NCBI RefSeq assembly: GCF_035046505.1
Contig: NC_089827.1
Coordinates: 63,796,856-63,860,855 of the forward strand
From: Tiliqua scincoides
Lineage: Eukaryota; Chordata; Lepidosauria; Squamata; Scincidae
DNA length: 64,000 nucleotides
Direction of reading: 5' to 3'
The translations under genes were made by a program, and so were the position numbers. Shown here in pieces: positions 1 through 10,713 of the stretch; the stretch's first letter is position 1; each line of letters starts with the position of its first letter. The notes beneath the pieces are model-generated. The model did not search any database. It was not told where the DNA came from and worked only from the letters and a program-made list of their open reading frames with translations.

Positions 1-1245
1 AATTACATCACCTCCCAGCCATTCTGGACCAGTACAAGAAAAAGATGAGACAACCATCTCCTTTTCATTAGCTTGCCTTGACAAGTTGCTTTTGGTCTCT
101 TCCCTCTCAGAAGAGAAGTGTAGCCTTTGATATCCACTCATTCTGAAGGGATGGTGGAGATGCCTATCTCCTTTGATTTGCCAGTGCTGACCCATTTTCA
201 TATTTTATATTTCTGGTGTTAAGTGCCTTGAGATATTTGGTTAAAAAAGAAAAGACAGGTGGGAATATAAATATGAAAAATAGGGAAATAATTGTTGGAG
301 CACTACTGGAAGCCTCTCTGGTTGCAAGGTAGGAAGACAGGGAAGGAGTTCTATTAAAAGACTCTCCCTGCTTCCCTTGACAATGCTTCAACAAAAGTAT
401 TGCTACACAAATCAAGAGGTTGAAAATTAAAACAGAAGCATACATAACTGATGAATTCTCCTCAAAACTGGCATTTTCCTAGCTTATATAGAAGTTGCAT
501 CATCTCCTTTGCATACTCTGTTTCCAAACACTCGCTCCCAATCTGATTTTCACTTTGCCTTCTGATTTATTAGCTGCAAATTTAACATGCTGTTTACCTT
601 CTTGTCCTGATCCTAAATAAATATGTTAATTTAAAAAATCAATCCCCGATGCACACCCTGGATACATGACAATTTATAATTAACTTATTTCTAAATTTCT
701 AAATCAAACACTCATACCAGTCTCTGTGAATTTAGATCGACAGATTTTCAACACTGCCAAGAACTGTTTACAATCTTTCATTAGTTTTAAATCCATGTAG
801 TAATCTTCATAACCAAAGCATTCCAGTTACTTTTTTCAAGTAGGCTGTACAGGTAGGTTATCAGCAGAACTTAATGACCTCCAGACATCTACATCAGAAA
901 AAATACCTGCACGCTCTTAATCTCTTTAAAATTAAACATCTTCATCAGTTATGCAAAAGTTATCTCTTTTACATTTTGCTTCAAGAAATCAATGGTTCAT
1001 AGCAAGTCATCCACACAGTCTAATAAAATGGTAGGGAATCTGAGCGAGATTGACAGAGTTGCCACACAGATGTTTATTAAAAAAAATGATGGGTGGGGGG
1101 GGAGTTAGCCCTTTTTGATTCTTGCATTTTAATACCCTTATGTGAAAGATCTCAGGTTACAATCACTGTGTTGGCTGGTCACAATCATGTTAGAACTTCA
1201 CCTTTCACAGACTATTAAGCCAAACCCATGATAAAATGCATCATG
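1..1245. other. AT-rich intergenic sequence
   Basis: No coding exon is recognisable. About 190-275 looks like the degenerate 3' tail of a reptilian L2- or SINE-type retroelement (a 'gtgccttgag' motif followed by 'gggaatataaat'), which is a weak call. The rest is unassigned AT-rich DNA. Confidence 0.4.
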
Positions 1246-1253
1246 CTGTTCAA

Positions 1254-2194
1254 CAGGGGTGGGAATTTGAGTCAAGTGACTCTGAGTCTGAGTGAGTCTG
1301 AGTTGCAAAAACACATGTTTTTTTTCCTGACTCATGTACACTCTAGTCACCTGCATCAATAACTCCAGCACTTACTTGAGTCTGAGGCTACTGACTTGTC
1401 ACTTGGTCCCCACACATGCCGACTGGAGTATCTCTTTGTCTGGGTTTGCTTGCTTCCTTTTTTTTGTGGCATGAAAGACCTTGTGGGGTTCTCATTCAGA
1501 CCAGGCAAGCAGCAGGGAAGTTCCAGCCAGGAGGCAGGGAAGGGTGAAGAAGCTGGAGCAGGCTTTCTTGTCCATGTCTGAAGGAACCAATGATCATTGG
1601 ATGAAGGATGGGTGGTTTAATTTTTTCTTTGGATAATGTAGGGCAGAAGAAGTCGCCCAAAGGGGTTCTTGCTTTAGGATTGGCTGGAGTGGGGGAAAGG
1701 AGTCAGAGAAGCCAGGGGAAATGGTTTGTAGCGATCACACTTTCCAACCTCATGGCTCCTTTGGGCTCCGTTGTTATTTGGGAGGAGGAAGCCTCATTGA
1801 CCAACTGGCACAAATGGGACTACTTCTGAGTAGAGCTGCAAAGGATTAGGTCATACTGGTAAGCCTCTCAGAGGCTGCACGTGATTCTCCTCCCTCTTGC
1901 CGCTTCTGTCCCTGCTCTCACACAGTTTGTCCCACCCCTCCCACAGATGGGATGGGGACATCAGAGGATTGTTTAAAGAGAACTCTGACACACGTACGCA
2001 CCCCAGCAGCTCTATTATTTTCCATGGCTGACTTTTTAATGGAAAACACTCGTGACTCGAGTCTTTTTGAATCATCAAAACACTCTGGGTAACTTGGAAA
2101 GTCCGCCTGTTAGGACTTGCTTCGAGTTGAGTCTCAGGGGGTGGAAACTTGTGACTTGACTAGAATCAAGGTGTGCTGGACTTGCCCATCCCTG
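1254..2194. mobile_element. Non-autonomous hAT element, 941 bp, with exact 8-bp target duplication
   Basis: The left end reads CAGGGGTGGGAA and the right end, reverse-complemented, reads CAGGGATGGGCAAG, so the ends are short hAT-type inverted repeats. The element is flanked by the identical 8-mer ctgttcaa at 1246-1253 and 2195-2202, the target-duplication length of hAT transposases. Subterminal sequence is rich in repeated gagtc/gactc motifs, a common transposase-binding arrangement in hAT elements. No transposase reading frame is present inside, so it must have been moved in trans. Confidence 0.85.
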
Positions 2195-2202
2195 CTGTTC
2201 AA

Positions 2203-4022
2203 AGAGTTTGCTTCAAGTTTCAGAAAATAATTTCATTCACTGCTGTTGACTATTCTTCACTAAACAACGGAAAGCCTTAAACATAGTGATGCAGTCTTTT
2301 TAAAACGTGGGTGTCTCCTGAGGCTTGATGCAAGTAAATCAATAACAGTAAAGCACTTGCAAGCCAACTTCCGAACCTGAAAAATCATTAAACAAAACCT
2401 GCTTAATTAAGTATAATTAAGGCAGGCTTCATAGACTTCCAGCTCAGTGACCTTCACAAAATTCCCTGATACGATAGACCTTTTCTCATTCCCGTTCCAT
2501 AGCACATTATAGGTGAATGAGGCTCAGTTGAATGTGCAATGCGCCGTGTGCTTTGCTCTTTAATTAATTTACCCATAAGCACCTGAAACTGAGACACGTT
2601 CTTGTAGCAGCTTTATGAAACCGAGCTTAAAGAAAAGTAATTCTCAAGTCCAAAACAAAGAAGCCTGCTATGTCATCTGTTATAATTAATATTCATTACA
2701 ATACATTCCTCTGTTGGATAAACATTGTAGCACATCACAAGGGTTGCACTCCATTTGTTTTCATAGTCAAAGGAGGACAGGAATATCAAGGGCCTTGACT
2801 TACAAGCCTGGTTTGCAGTCATAAAAAGAAGCAACGGTTCCGCAAGCAGGCTCACTTTTTATGACCGCTCTGATTTCCTGGCTTTAGCCACTTTTCTTGA
2901 AATATCCTGAGTAGCTGCTCTAGTCCATCTGAGATTGTATAAGGGACTGACGGCGCAATCCTATTCATCAGTAATGCAGGCACAGTGAATGCTGTGCCAG
3001 CCAAGGTGTTGCAAAGTTCCACAAAGCATGTTTGTGGCATCCAGAGAGTAAGCAGCACTGCTGAAAAGGCCTACACTGTCCTATTGGCACTAAACCCAAG
3101 AGCAGCAGATGATGGAGCAGGTAAGCTCCCGCCAGGCAATGCAGGAGGCGGGGGGCGGGCGGGTAGGTTATGGAATGGGGTAGGGGGAGGACAGAGGGTA
3201 GAGGGGGGTGATTCAGGCCCAGGAGGGGGCAAGATCGGCAGCACCACAGTATGCCATATCTTATTCCCCATCCTGGCCTGAAAACCAGACATGGGGCTTC
3301 TCAAATGTGTGCCAGTGATTTTGCAGGTTCAAGTAGCCCCATGGCACAGGCTTGGGTTTTATCCGTGGTAAGGGGAAGAATGTCCCCGTACTTCAAGAAG
3401 ACTTTCAACCTGTGTAGGATACAGCATGAGCCACGTGTCCCCACAGTGCCAGCAGTGGTTAAGATTTGGCTATGAATCCAAGACTTTCCTCCTGGTTATA
3501 TAGCCAAATAACTAGAAATAGAAAATACAAGCCGATTTTCTTAACTAAAAACTGACCGACGAGACTGATTGTTCTGAGGGCAAACAAGGTGTCATTTTAA
3601 CAGCTAATACTGGGAGCGATGGTCAAACATTTCTTATATTGGAAGGAGGGAGATGAGTACCGGACAATGGGCGGAAGGATTACTATTGGGCAGTTATAGA
3701 GTGAATTGTGAATTCTTTGGCAATGGGGACTTGGAATAAGAGGAGGGGGTTAGAAGAACTCTGTGAAAATCTATGTAAAGCTTATAATCACCACAGGAAA
3801 ACATAACATTCTCATGGATTTGGCTTGAATGTTAAGTTTTTCAGGTCACATAGAACTCCTGCAGCTTGCTGGAGGAGGGTTGAATAGGAAATGACTGAAC
3901 AGGAGGTGGAGGAAGTTAATGTGGGGGTGAGCAGGAAGTTTGGGTGATGCTGTTCACTGGCTTAGATGGCTTTAAAAGTGGGTTCTAAACATTCATGATG
4001 GACACACTGAAACTCCAGATGC
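2203..4022. other. Intergenic DNA without a recognisable gene
   Basis: Mostly unique AT-rich DNA. A GC-rich stretch at about 3120-3240 (runs of G, ggcgggcgggt) follows a CAATCCTA motif near 2957 and may be part of a larger MITE whose other end I cannot place. No exon is recognised. Confidence 0.4.
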
Positions 4023-4034
4023 AAGGGCAGTATG

Positions 4035-4492
4035 CATCTGGGGGCTTCCCCTGGGGGCTGGGGATAAGAATAGGCCCTCAGTTTGGCTGTACTTGTCGTA
4101 AGAGGCGGGGACTCGTTAGGCTGGGAAGGCAGCTCATCTGAAAGGAAACTCTGATCCCAAACCTCCACTGCCTTGTGGCTACATCCAGTTAAGGAAAAGG
4201 CTTCAGGAGTCAACCTCGAGGCAAAATCCGGAGCCGGAGTCCCTGAGGCAGTTCATGGCTGAACACAGTCATGTTCTGGCAACTCCTGCAACGTCGCTGG
4301 AACCAACCATATTGGCCTCTGCCTTTCCATTGGACCATTTCAGCGATGTGGAGAGGGGGGATTTGCTGCATGGGTAACAGCCTATCCTCCATACCTACTT
4401 TACCCAGGCTTCGCGCACTGGAGAGGACACTGTTCCAGAACCACCATTCAGAGCGCGATACCATAGTCTTCCAAGACTGAAGGATGCCAACT
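4035..4492 (+). mobile_element. Short non-autonomous LINE derivative (5' leader joined to 3' tail), copy 1
   Basis: This 458-bp element begins with about 375 bp matching the 5' leader of the LINE at 5903-9564 (ctggggataagaa onward). It then switches, right after cgcgcact, to the last ~85 bp of the same LINE (ccagaaccaccat through gatgccaac). All protein-coding sequence between is missing. It is flanked by an exact 12-bp duplication, aagggcagtatg, at 4023-4034 and 4493-4504, so it was inserted as a unit. The copy at 10714-11179 has the same internal junction, so this is a propagated family and not a chance deletion. It would depend on the LINE's reverse transcriptase. Confidence 0.88.
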
Positions 4493-4504
4493 AAGGGCAG
4501 TATG

Positions 4505-5898
4505 TCACTATGTGCAGGGGAGGGCACTGTTCACTGTATTTTCTGGCCATTATTATTACTCATTTCATATCATGACTTTTACTGAAAATAGTTTTGTTGT
4601 GTGTGCAGGGGGTGTGTGTGTCAAAATTTATGGGCCCCAGATGTCAAATGACCCAGCTACGCCTCTGTCAATAAGCCAGTCAGTGACAGTAGCATTTTTA
4701 ACATCATAGCTGTGCATATGGAGGTAAAGATATAGCTGATGCAAAGTCAAGCCTTCTAGGTAGTGTCATAACCAACAGTAGCACTTTTAACACCATAGCT
4801 TGTGTACTGAGAGAAGGCTACACTCTTGTATCATTACAAAATTGGGTTGACCAATAACCATGGCCCATAAAGAGTGCAATACAATAAGGTACCTTTTAAA
4901 ATCATATTTTAGAGAGGGAAATAGCTTAGTTCTGTGTCAAAATCTTCAACTTCCAAAGTCTTGGAACAAATTACCAGCAAACAATGGGTTAATGGGTTCT
5001 CATTACAGTACTTTCACAATACAGTGGTGTTTCCAGAAAGGGTTACCATCGTAAAGTGAGGGTGCACTGTAAGAGTGAGATCACTGAAACACACACACAC
5101 ACACACACACATAAACAGAAGGCCCAAGCTTGTGGCCATGTGTAGGCTACGCAGTCCAGGCAAGTACAAAAGTAACAGACTGTATGTGCACACTACATTG
5201 TTTTTGCCACAATAACATTTTCCATAATTGCTAGCAATGTGTTCACTCCATAATCTCAGTTACAAATGTAAAATAATTCATTCAACCAAAATAGAGAACC
5301 CTGCTAAAAACATACTGAACGGTTCCATTTGTTAAGGCCATTGTAAGTACAACCACCTACAGATCCAAGCTGGAATGGACAACAGGTGCAGAGCTGCTCT
5401 TCACAGCCAGCTGGCAGAATCTTCAGCAGTCGCTGATGCATTAAATTGTAAAAATTATGTTTCTCCATTGTTTCTGACAGGTTGAAAACAATGTATCGGA
5501 GGGGCCAAATTTTCCTTTGGCAAAACCCAAACCCTCATATACTCCAGGTGAGGCTTTGAATGTGCAGATTCATTTTACTAAAAAAGATTGAGGACAAGAA
5601 TTAAGGAAGGCAGCTCCCTAGATGGTCTACTACCTTAAAAGCTAAGCTGAATGTGGTTGAATTACACTTGTACAAGAGCTTTATTTAACCAATTCAAATG
5701 TGTCCTGGCATTCAGAAGCAACATTTCCTGGAGAGAGAGAAAAAGAGACTACACTGAGCTGGGATAATCAAGATGAGATGGAATGGCCTCCATGGAAGTC
5801 ACCTGAGAACCTTGGAGGGAGGGCAGGATACAAATGTGATCAATAACTATGATGCAGACATGCTGTTTTTCAGTGGTGTAGCCAAAGGACCCACACTT
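4505..5898. other. Intergenic DNA with an (AC)n microsatellite at 5089-5111
   Basis: No exon or complete element is recognised. The AC tract has about 11 units. Confidence 0.5.
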
Positions 5899-5926
5899 GT
5901 TGTTGGCAACCTTCAGTCTCGAGAGA

Positions 5927-8116
5927 CTATAGTATCGCGCTCTGGATGGTGGTTCTGGCACAGCGTCTAGTGTGGCTGAAAAGGCCGATTCGGGAGTTAC
6001 AATCCCTTCCACACTGGGAGCAAGTGTAGTGTGTCCCTGGTCTGTCTCCCTGGCTATGGGACTTCCTTCTTTGCCTCTTAGCCTCAGACTGTTGGCCAAG
6101 TGTCTCTTCAAACTGGGAAAGGCCATGCTGCACAGCCTGCCTCCAAGCGGGCCGCTCAGAGGCCAGGGTTTCCCACCTGTTGAGGTCCACTCCTAAGGCC
6201 TTCAGATCCCTCTTGCAGATGTCCTTGTATCGCAGCTGTGGTCTACCTGTAGGGCGCTTTCCTTGCACGAGTTCTCCATAGAGGAGATCCTTTGGGATCC
6301 GGCCATCATCCATTCTCACAACATGACCAAGCCATCGCAGGCGTCTCTGTTTCAGCAGTGCATACATGCTAGGGATTCCAGCTCGTTCCAGGACTGTGTT
6401 GTTTGGAACTTTGTCCTGCCAGGTGATGCCGAGGATGCATCGGAGGCAGCGCATGTGGAATGCATTCAGTTTCCTCTCCTGTTGTGAGCGAAGAGTCCAT
6501 GACTCGCTGCAGTACAGAAGTGTACTCAGGACGCAAGCTCTGTAGACCTGGATCTTGGTATGTTCCGTCAGCTTCTTGTTGGACCAGACTCTCTTTGTGA
6601 GTCTGGAAAACGTGGTAGCTGCTTTACCGATGCATTTGTTTAGCTCGGTATCGAGAGAAAGAGTGTCGGAGATCGTTGAGCCAAGGTACACAAAGTCATG
6701 GACAACCTCCAGTTCATGCACAGAGATTGTAATGCAGGGAGGTGAGTCCACATCCTGAACCATGACCTGTGTTTTCTTAAGGCTGATCGTCAGTCCAAAA
6801 TCTTGGCAGGCCTTGCTAAAATGATCCATGAGCTGCTGGAGATCTTTGGCAGAGTGGGTAGTGACAGCTGCATCGTCGGCAAAGAGGAAGTCACGCAGAC
6901 ATTTCAGCTGAACTTTGGACTTTGCTCTCAGTCTGGAGAGGCTGAAGAGCTTTTCGTCTGATCTGGTCCGGAGATAGATGCCTTCTGTTGCAGTTCCAAA
7001 GGCATGCTTCAGCAGGACAGCGAAGAAAATCCCAAACAAGGTTGGCGCAAGAACACAGCCCTGCTTCACTCCGCTTCGGATGTCAAAGGGGTCTGATGTG
7101 GAGCCATCGAAGACAACAGTGCCTTTCATGTCCTTGTGGAAAGATCTGATGATGCTGAGGAGCCTGGGTGGACATCCAATCTTGGGGAGAATCTTGAAGA
7201 GGCCGTCCCTGCTGACCAGGTCGAAAGCCTTCGTGAGATCTATGAAGGCTATAAAGAGTGGCTGTTGTTGTTCCCTGCATTTCTCCTGCAGTTGTCTAAG
7301 GGAGAATACCATATCAGTGGTGGACCTGTTGGCTCGGAATCCGCACTGCGATTCTGGATAGACACTCTCTGCAAGTATCTGCAGCCTCTTTCGTTCAACT
7401 CGGGCAAACAGCTTTCCTACTACGCTAAGGAGAGAGATGCCTAGTTCTTCTAGGGTTGGTTCACTGTCAAGCTCCTCCAACACAGGCAGGCACTCAATGT
7501 TGTTCAGCGCTTCTTCGGTGACTACATTTTCTCTGGAATATAGCTCAGAGTAGTGCTGCACCCAGCGTTCCATCTGCTGCGCCCGATCCTGGATGACCTC
7601 GCCTGCAGCAGACTTCAGAGGGGCAATTTTCTTCTGTGTTGGACCTAGGGCCTGCTTGATACCATCATACATCCCCTTGATGTTGCCCGTGTCAGCTGCT
7701 ATCTGTATCTGGGAACAGAGCTGGAGCCAGTAGTCATTAGCACATCTCCTGGCAGCCTGCTGGACTTTGCTGTGAGCAGCTCGGAGGACCTGCAGGTTGC
7801 GCTCACTGGGGCAGGCCTTGTATGCTGCTTGAGCTCTCCTCTTTTCCTCAATGACTGGTGTCAACTCCTCAGAGTGGGCTTCAAACCAGTCTGCCGTCTT
7901 GTTGGTCTTCTTGCCAAATATGGACAAGGCGGTGTTGTAAACGGTATTCTTGAAATGTTCCCATCTGTTGGATGCGTTTGCATCGGCCGGGCCTGGAAGA
8001 GATTCCTCAAGTGCTCGTGCAAATTCCTCCACTTTCCTCTGATCCCGGGTCTTGCTGGTCTTCCTTCCTTTTTCGTGTGATACAGTCGCTTTGCTTGCAG
8101 TTTCACTCTGCTGCAC
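5927..8116 (-). CDS. LINE reverse transcriptase frame, 729 codons, with internal in-frame deletion
   Basis: The reverse transcriptase copies the LINE RNA at the nicked target. Visible in order: a basic linker (EEFARALEESLPG, WFEAHSEELTP, ARRCANDYWLQLCSQIQ), fingers and palm motifs GISLLSVVGK, SQCGFRANRSTTDM and IDLTKAFD (catalytic Asp), SGVKQGCVLAPTLFGIFF, the catalytic FLFADDAA box (codons near 6870-6898), LKKTQVM and YLGSTIS. Then come the thumb/connection (RRLRWLGHVVRMDDGRIPKD) and a C-terminal finger CSQCGRDC...SHTRRC. At about 7443, LEEL runs straight into GISLLSVVGK; related proteins have roughly 80 residues there, including the first reverse transcriptase block, so an in-frame deletion is likely. 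The long open frame suggests a fairly young copy. The first methionine is arbitrary because the true frame continues from the endonuclease. Confidence 0.85.
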   Translation of the reverse strand: MQQSETASKATVSHEKGRKTSKTRDQRKVEEFARALEESLPGPADANASNRWEHFKNTVYNTALSIFGKKTNKTADWFEAHSEELTPVIEEKRRAQAAYKACPSERNLQVLRAAHSKVQQAARRCANDYWLQLCSQIQIAADTGNIKGMYDGIKQALGPTQKKIAPLKSAAGEVIQDRAQQMERWVQHYSELYSRENVVTEEALNNIECLPVLEELDSEPTLEELGISLLSVVGKLFARVERKRLQILAESVYPESQCGFRANRSTTDMVFSLRQLQEKCREQQQPLFIAFIDLTKAFDLVSRDGLFKILPKIGCPPRLLSIIRSFHKDMKGTVVFDGSTSDPFDIRSGVKQGCVLAPTLFGIFFAVLLKHAFGTATEGIYLRTRSDEKLFSLSRLRAKSKVQLKCLRDFLFADDAAVTTHSAKDLQQLMDHFSKACQDFGLTISLKKTQVMVQDVDSPPCITISVHELEVVHDFVYLGSTISDTLSLDTELNKCIGKAATTFSRLTKRVWSNKKLTEHTKIQVYRACVLSTLLYCSESWTLRSQQERKLNAFHMRCLRCILGITWQDKVPNNTVLERAGIPSMYALLKQRRLRWLGHVVRMDDGRIPKDLLYGELVQGKRPTGRPQLRYKDICKRDLKALGVDLNRWETLASERPAWRQAVQHGLSQFEETLGQQSEAKRQRRKSHSQGDRPGTHYTCSQCGRDCNSRIGLFSHTRRCARTTIQSAIL

Positions 8117-8958
8117 ACCAGGGAGTGATCAGTGTCGCAGGCAGCACCGTGATAACTGCGTGTGATCTTGATGCTGGGAAGGCTGGAGCGTCTGGAGAGA
8201 ATCAGGTCGAGCTGGTGCCAGTGCTTTGATCGTGGGTGTCTCCAAGAGACTCTATGTTGGGGCTTCGTGTTGAAGAACGTGTTGCTGACACAGAGACCGT
8301 GATGACAGCAAAACTCTAGCAGGCGTTGGCCATTTTCATTCATCTTCCCAGTGCCGAACTGACCTAAGCAAGTGGACCATGAACTGTGATCAGCACCAAC
8401 TCTAGCATTGAAATCGCCGAGGATGAACAATAGCTCTTTTACAGGGATCTTCTTGATAGTGGTGGCCAGGTCATCGTAGAATTCGTCTTTGGCTTCTACT
8501 GGAGACGACAGAGTCGGTGCATAAGCACTGATGAGTGTGACAGATCCTGCTGATGACTGGAGCTGCAGGGACAAAATTCTTTCACTTCCCACAGTAGGTG
8601 GGATGATGGATTCCAGCAGGGTATTTCTGACTGCAAAGCCAACGCCATGTTCCCTGGTTTCGTTTGGTGGTTTTCCCTGCCAGAAAAATGAGAAATTTCT
8701 CTCCTTGACAGATCCGGAATCTGGCAGCCTTGTCTCTTGAAGGGCGACAATGTCCATCTGCAGTCTGCTCAGCTCCATGTCGATGACAGCTGTTTTGCGT
8801 GCATCGTCTATTTCTTGCAGGTCATCAGAGAAGCCAGGTGTCATTGTCCTTACGTTCCAGGTGCCCAGTTTTAGGGCAGGAGTTTTCTGTTTTCTGCTGC
8901 ATGGTGCAGAGTTGTCGATCCGCTTGTCGGTTTTCACCCTAAACCCCATGCACCCCAT
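7861..8958 (-). CDS. LINE endonuclease frame (EEP family)
   Basis: This is the endonuclease/exonuclease/phosphatase domain that nicks target DNA. Motifs in order are LGTWNVRTM, ALQETRL (catalytic Glu), ISAYAPT, LGDFNARVG, SWRHPRSKHWHQLDLIL and DTDHSLV (catalytic Asp-His). The useful part ends near codon KKEGRP at about 8060; beyond that the frame is off-register with the reverse transcriptase. The copy at 62.9-63.55 kb has 13 extra bases at this point between two ACC triplets, so a 13-bp loss by short direct repeats explains the break here. Similar frames are often mislabelled 'craniofacial development protein 2-like' in databases. Confidence 0.82.
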   Translation of the reverse strand: MGCMGFRVKTDKRIDNSAPCSRKQKTPALKLGTWNVRTMTPGFSDDLQEIDDARKTAVIDMELSRLQMDIVALQETRLPDSGSVKERNFSFFWQGKPPNETREHGVGFAVRNTLLESIIPPTVGSERILSLQLQSSAGSVTLISAYAPTLSSPVEAKDEFYDDLATTIKKIPVKELLFILGDFNARVGADHSSWSTCLGQFGTGKMNENGQRLLEFCCHHGLCVSNTFFNTKPQHRVSWRHPRSKHWHQLDLILSRRSSLPSIKITRSYHGAACDTDHSLVCSRVKLQAKRLYHTKKEGRPARPGIRGKWRNLHEHLRNLFQARPMQTHPTDGNISRIPFTTPPCPYLARRPTRRQTGLKPTLRS

Positions 8959-9604
8959 GAGGTTAACGGACCGTGGCGAGGCAACACCTTACTGGCTGGG
9001 GACTGCCCAGCTTAAGGCGGGCGGTAGCTGCCCAATGAGATGCAATGATCTCTCCCACCGTCGGAAGCAGCCCCTGGCATCACGCTCTACGCCAATCGAG
9101 CAAAGACTTATAACCGGTAAACTGCTGCTTCCCGTGTTGTGCCGACACTGTATGGCGAAGTTGGAGTGCGCGAAGCCTGGGTAAAGAAGGTATGGAGGAT
9201 AGGCTGTTACCCATGCAGCAAATCCCCCCTCTCCACGTCACTGGAATGGTCCAATGGAAAGGCAGAAGCCAATACGGTTGGTTCCAGCAGCGTCGCAGGA
9301 GTTGCCAGAACGTGACTGTCTTCAGCCATGAACTGCCTCAGGGACTCTGGCTCCGGATTTTGCCTCGAGGTTGACTCCTGAAGCCTTTTCCATAACTGGA
9401 TGTAGCCACAAGGCAGTGGAGGTTTGGGATCAGAGTTTTCCTTCTCTCAGATGAGCTGCCTTCCCAGGCTAAGGAGTCCCATCTACCCGGTGGTTGTTCA
9501 GTCACCTCTTACGACAAGTACACAGCCAAACTGAGGGCCTGTTCTTATCCCCAGCCCCTGGGGGATGACGCAAGAGTGGAGGGGCAGAAAGGAAGATTGT
9601 GGAA

Positions 9605-9684
9605 GCAGGGATGGGGCTAATGGAGGGTTGCAGAGAGATAGGGAGCAGGGGTGGGGCTAATGGAGGATTGCAGAGAGAGGGAGC
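9605..9684. repeat. Two-copy tandem repeat, 40-bp unit
   Basis: The motif tggggctaatggag starts at 9612 and again at 9652, with the surrounding sequence repeated. It lies just upstream of the LINE 5' end. Confidence 0.7.
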
Positions 9685-10070
9685 CAAAGGCCCCAGAACC
9701 ACAGGAAGTGATGTGTTGATGTCATGTGATGTTGTGACACATGTGATGTCACTTCCAGGTTCTCCTAAAAGAGAAGGTGATGGTGATGACGGCAGGGTGC
9801 GTTTGCAATCTCGCCACTGTCCTGTTCCTTTCTCTTTGCTGGTTGAGCCGCTGAGCCTCCAAAGAGAAAGGAATGGGGCAGCAGCGAGAATGCAAACACA
9901 CCCCATCACCATCTCCTGCACTGGCCAATTTATGATCTCACCGCTTCTCAGCCTCCAAAGGAGCAGTGTGGCACCAAGATTGCAAACCGGCCAAAAGAGG
10001 ACAACGGCAACGTGGCAGGGCGCGTTGCTGCCTACTGCTGTCCAGTTCCTTGATCTATGGAGGCTGACAG

Positions 10071-10158
10071 CCCAGTCCTATCCACCCTTTCCTGGGAGTA
10101 AGCCCCATTGGCACTAATGGGACTTACTTCTGAGTAGACATGCATAGGATTGGGTTGT
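10071..10158. mobile_element. Short MITE with CAATCCTA-type ends
   Basis: It runs from cagtcctatccacc to gcataggattggg. The interior has the inverted pair gtaagccccattgg / aatgggacttact, so the whole unit folds back. A related copy is at 52785-52873, and degenerate ones lie near 25348-25430 and 36783-36890. Confidence 0.65.
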
Positions 10159-10713
10159 CAGTCTCCAAAGAGAAAGGAATAAACTCACCACCCTGGGTAT
10201 GCTTCTGTCTGTGATACACATAGGATACATAGCAGTTACAGGGGTGTTTCCTATTTGCCCTTTTTCTGGTGGATTCTCTCCTCCTGCTGCAATATCTGTG
10301 GTCTTTCTTGCAAGGATCATGTCAAAGTCTGCCCCCCTAGTATTCCCTCTAGGTGCCCACATCCAGGGTACCCCTGCCCAGGATACCTCCCTTTGGAGTG
10401 TCAGGCTGTCCTTTTTCTTCAGCTACTTTCTTCAGCCACTGCAGAGGTGGTGATCTCTCTAGCTAGAACCTGTGTTGTTGGTGATGGGTGGGAAGTGAAT
10501 ATGGAATGGATTCATATCCTTAAAAATCATCAAGCACACCTTCATTTGGGACCATCCGGACTATAAAAATGCTGTATCTTTTTCACAAGCAACATTTTCT
10601 GCTGTTTTTGACTCACAACTAGATCACATATTTCACCCAGTTTGGAGTCAATACATCTGTGTGATGTCAGACATGCATACTTTTAAGGCCCCTACTACAT
10701 TAAATTACATTAA

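Larger units (their letters stand above)
5903..9564 (-). mobile_element. Non-LTR retrotransposon (LINE) with endonuclease, reverse transcriptase and C-terminal zinc finger
   Basis: On the minus strand it has a ~600-bp leader (9564 to ~8960), an apurinic-type endonuclease frame, a reverse transcriptase frame and a terminal Cys/His finger. The stop codon lies about 25 nt from the 3' end, so it has almost no 3' UTR. The last ~40 nt form a small hairpin, AGTCTCTCGAGACT (5915-5928), followed by GAAGGTTGCCAAC. Compared with relatives I know from fishes and molluscs it lacks about 80 residues before GISLLSVVGK, and the endonuclease and reverse transcriptase frames are separated by a frameshift, so it is not autonomous now. 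The clade is uncertain; RTE-like is possible because a squamate 5S SINE with this kind of tail has been linked to RTE, but it is clearly not BovB. Confidence 0.9.

Noticed and set aside
6978-7361. 127-codon plus-strand frame and other plus-strand frames across 5.9-9.2 kb
   Set aside because: Antisense shadows of the LINE coding strand.
7861-8958. A host 'craniofacial development protein 2'-like gene
   Set aside because: The endonuclease motifs continue into LINE reverse transcriptase with a leader and tail shared by other repeats; this is transposon sequence.
9502-10117. 139- and 172-codon frames on opposite strands
   Set aside because: GC-rich DNA with a 40-bp tandem duplication and MITE ends; no domain, no splice structure.
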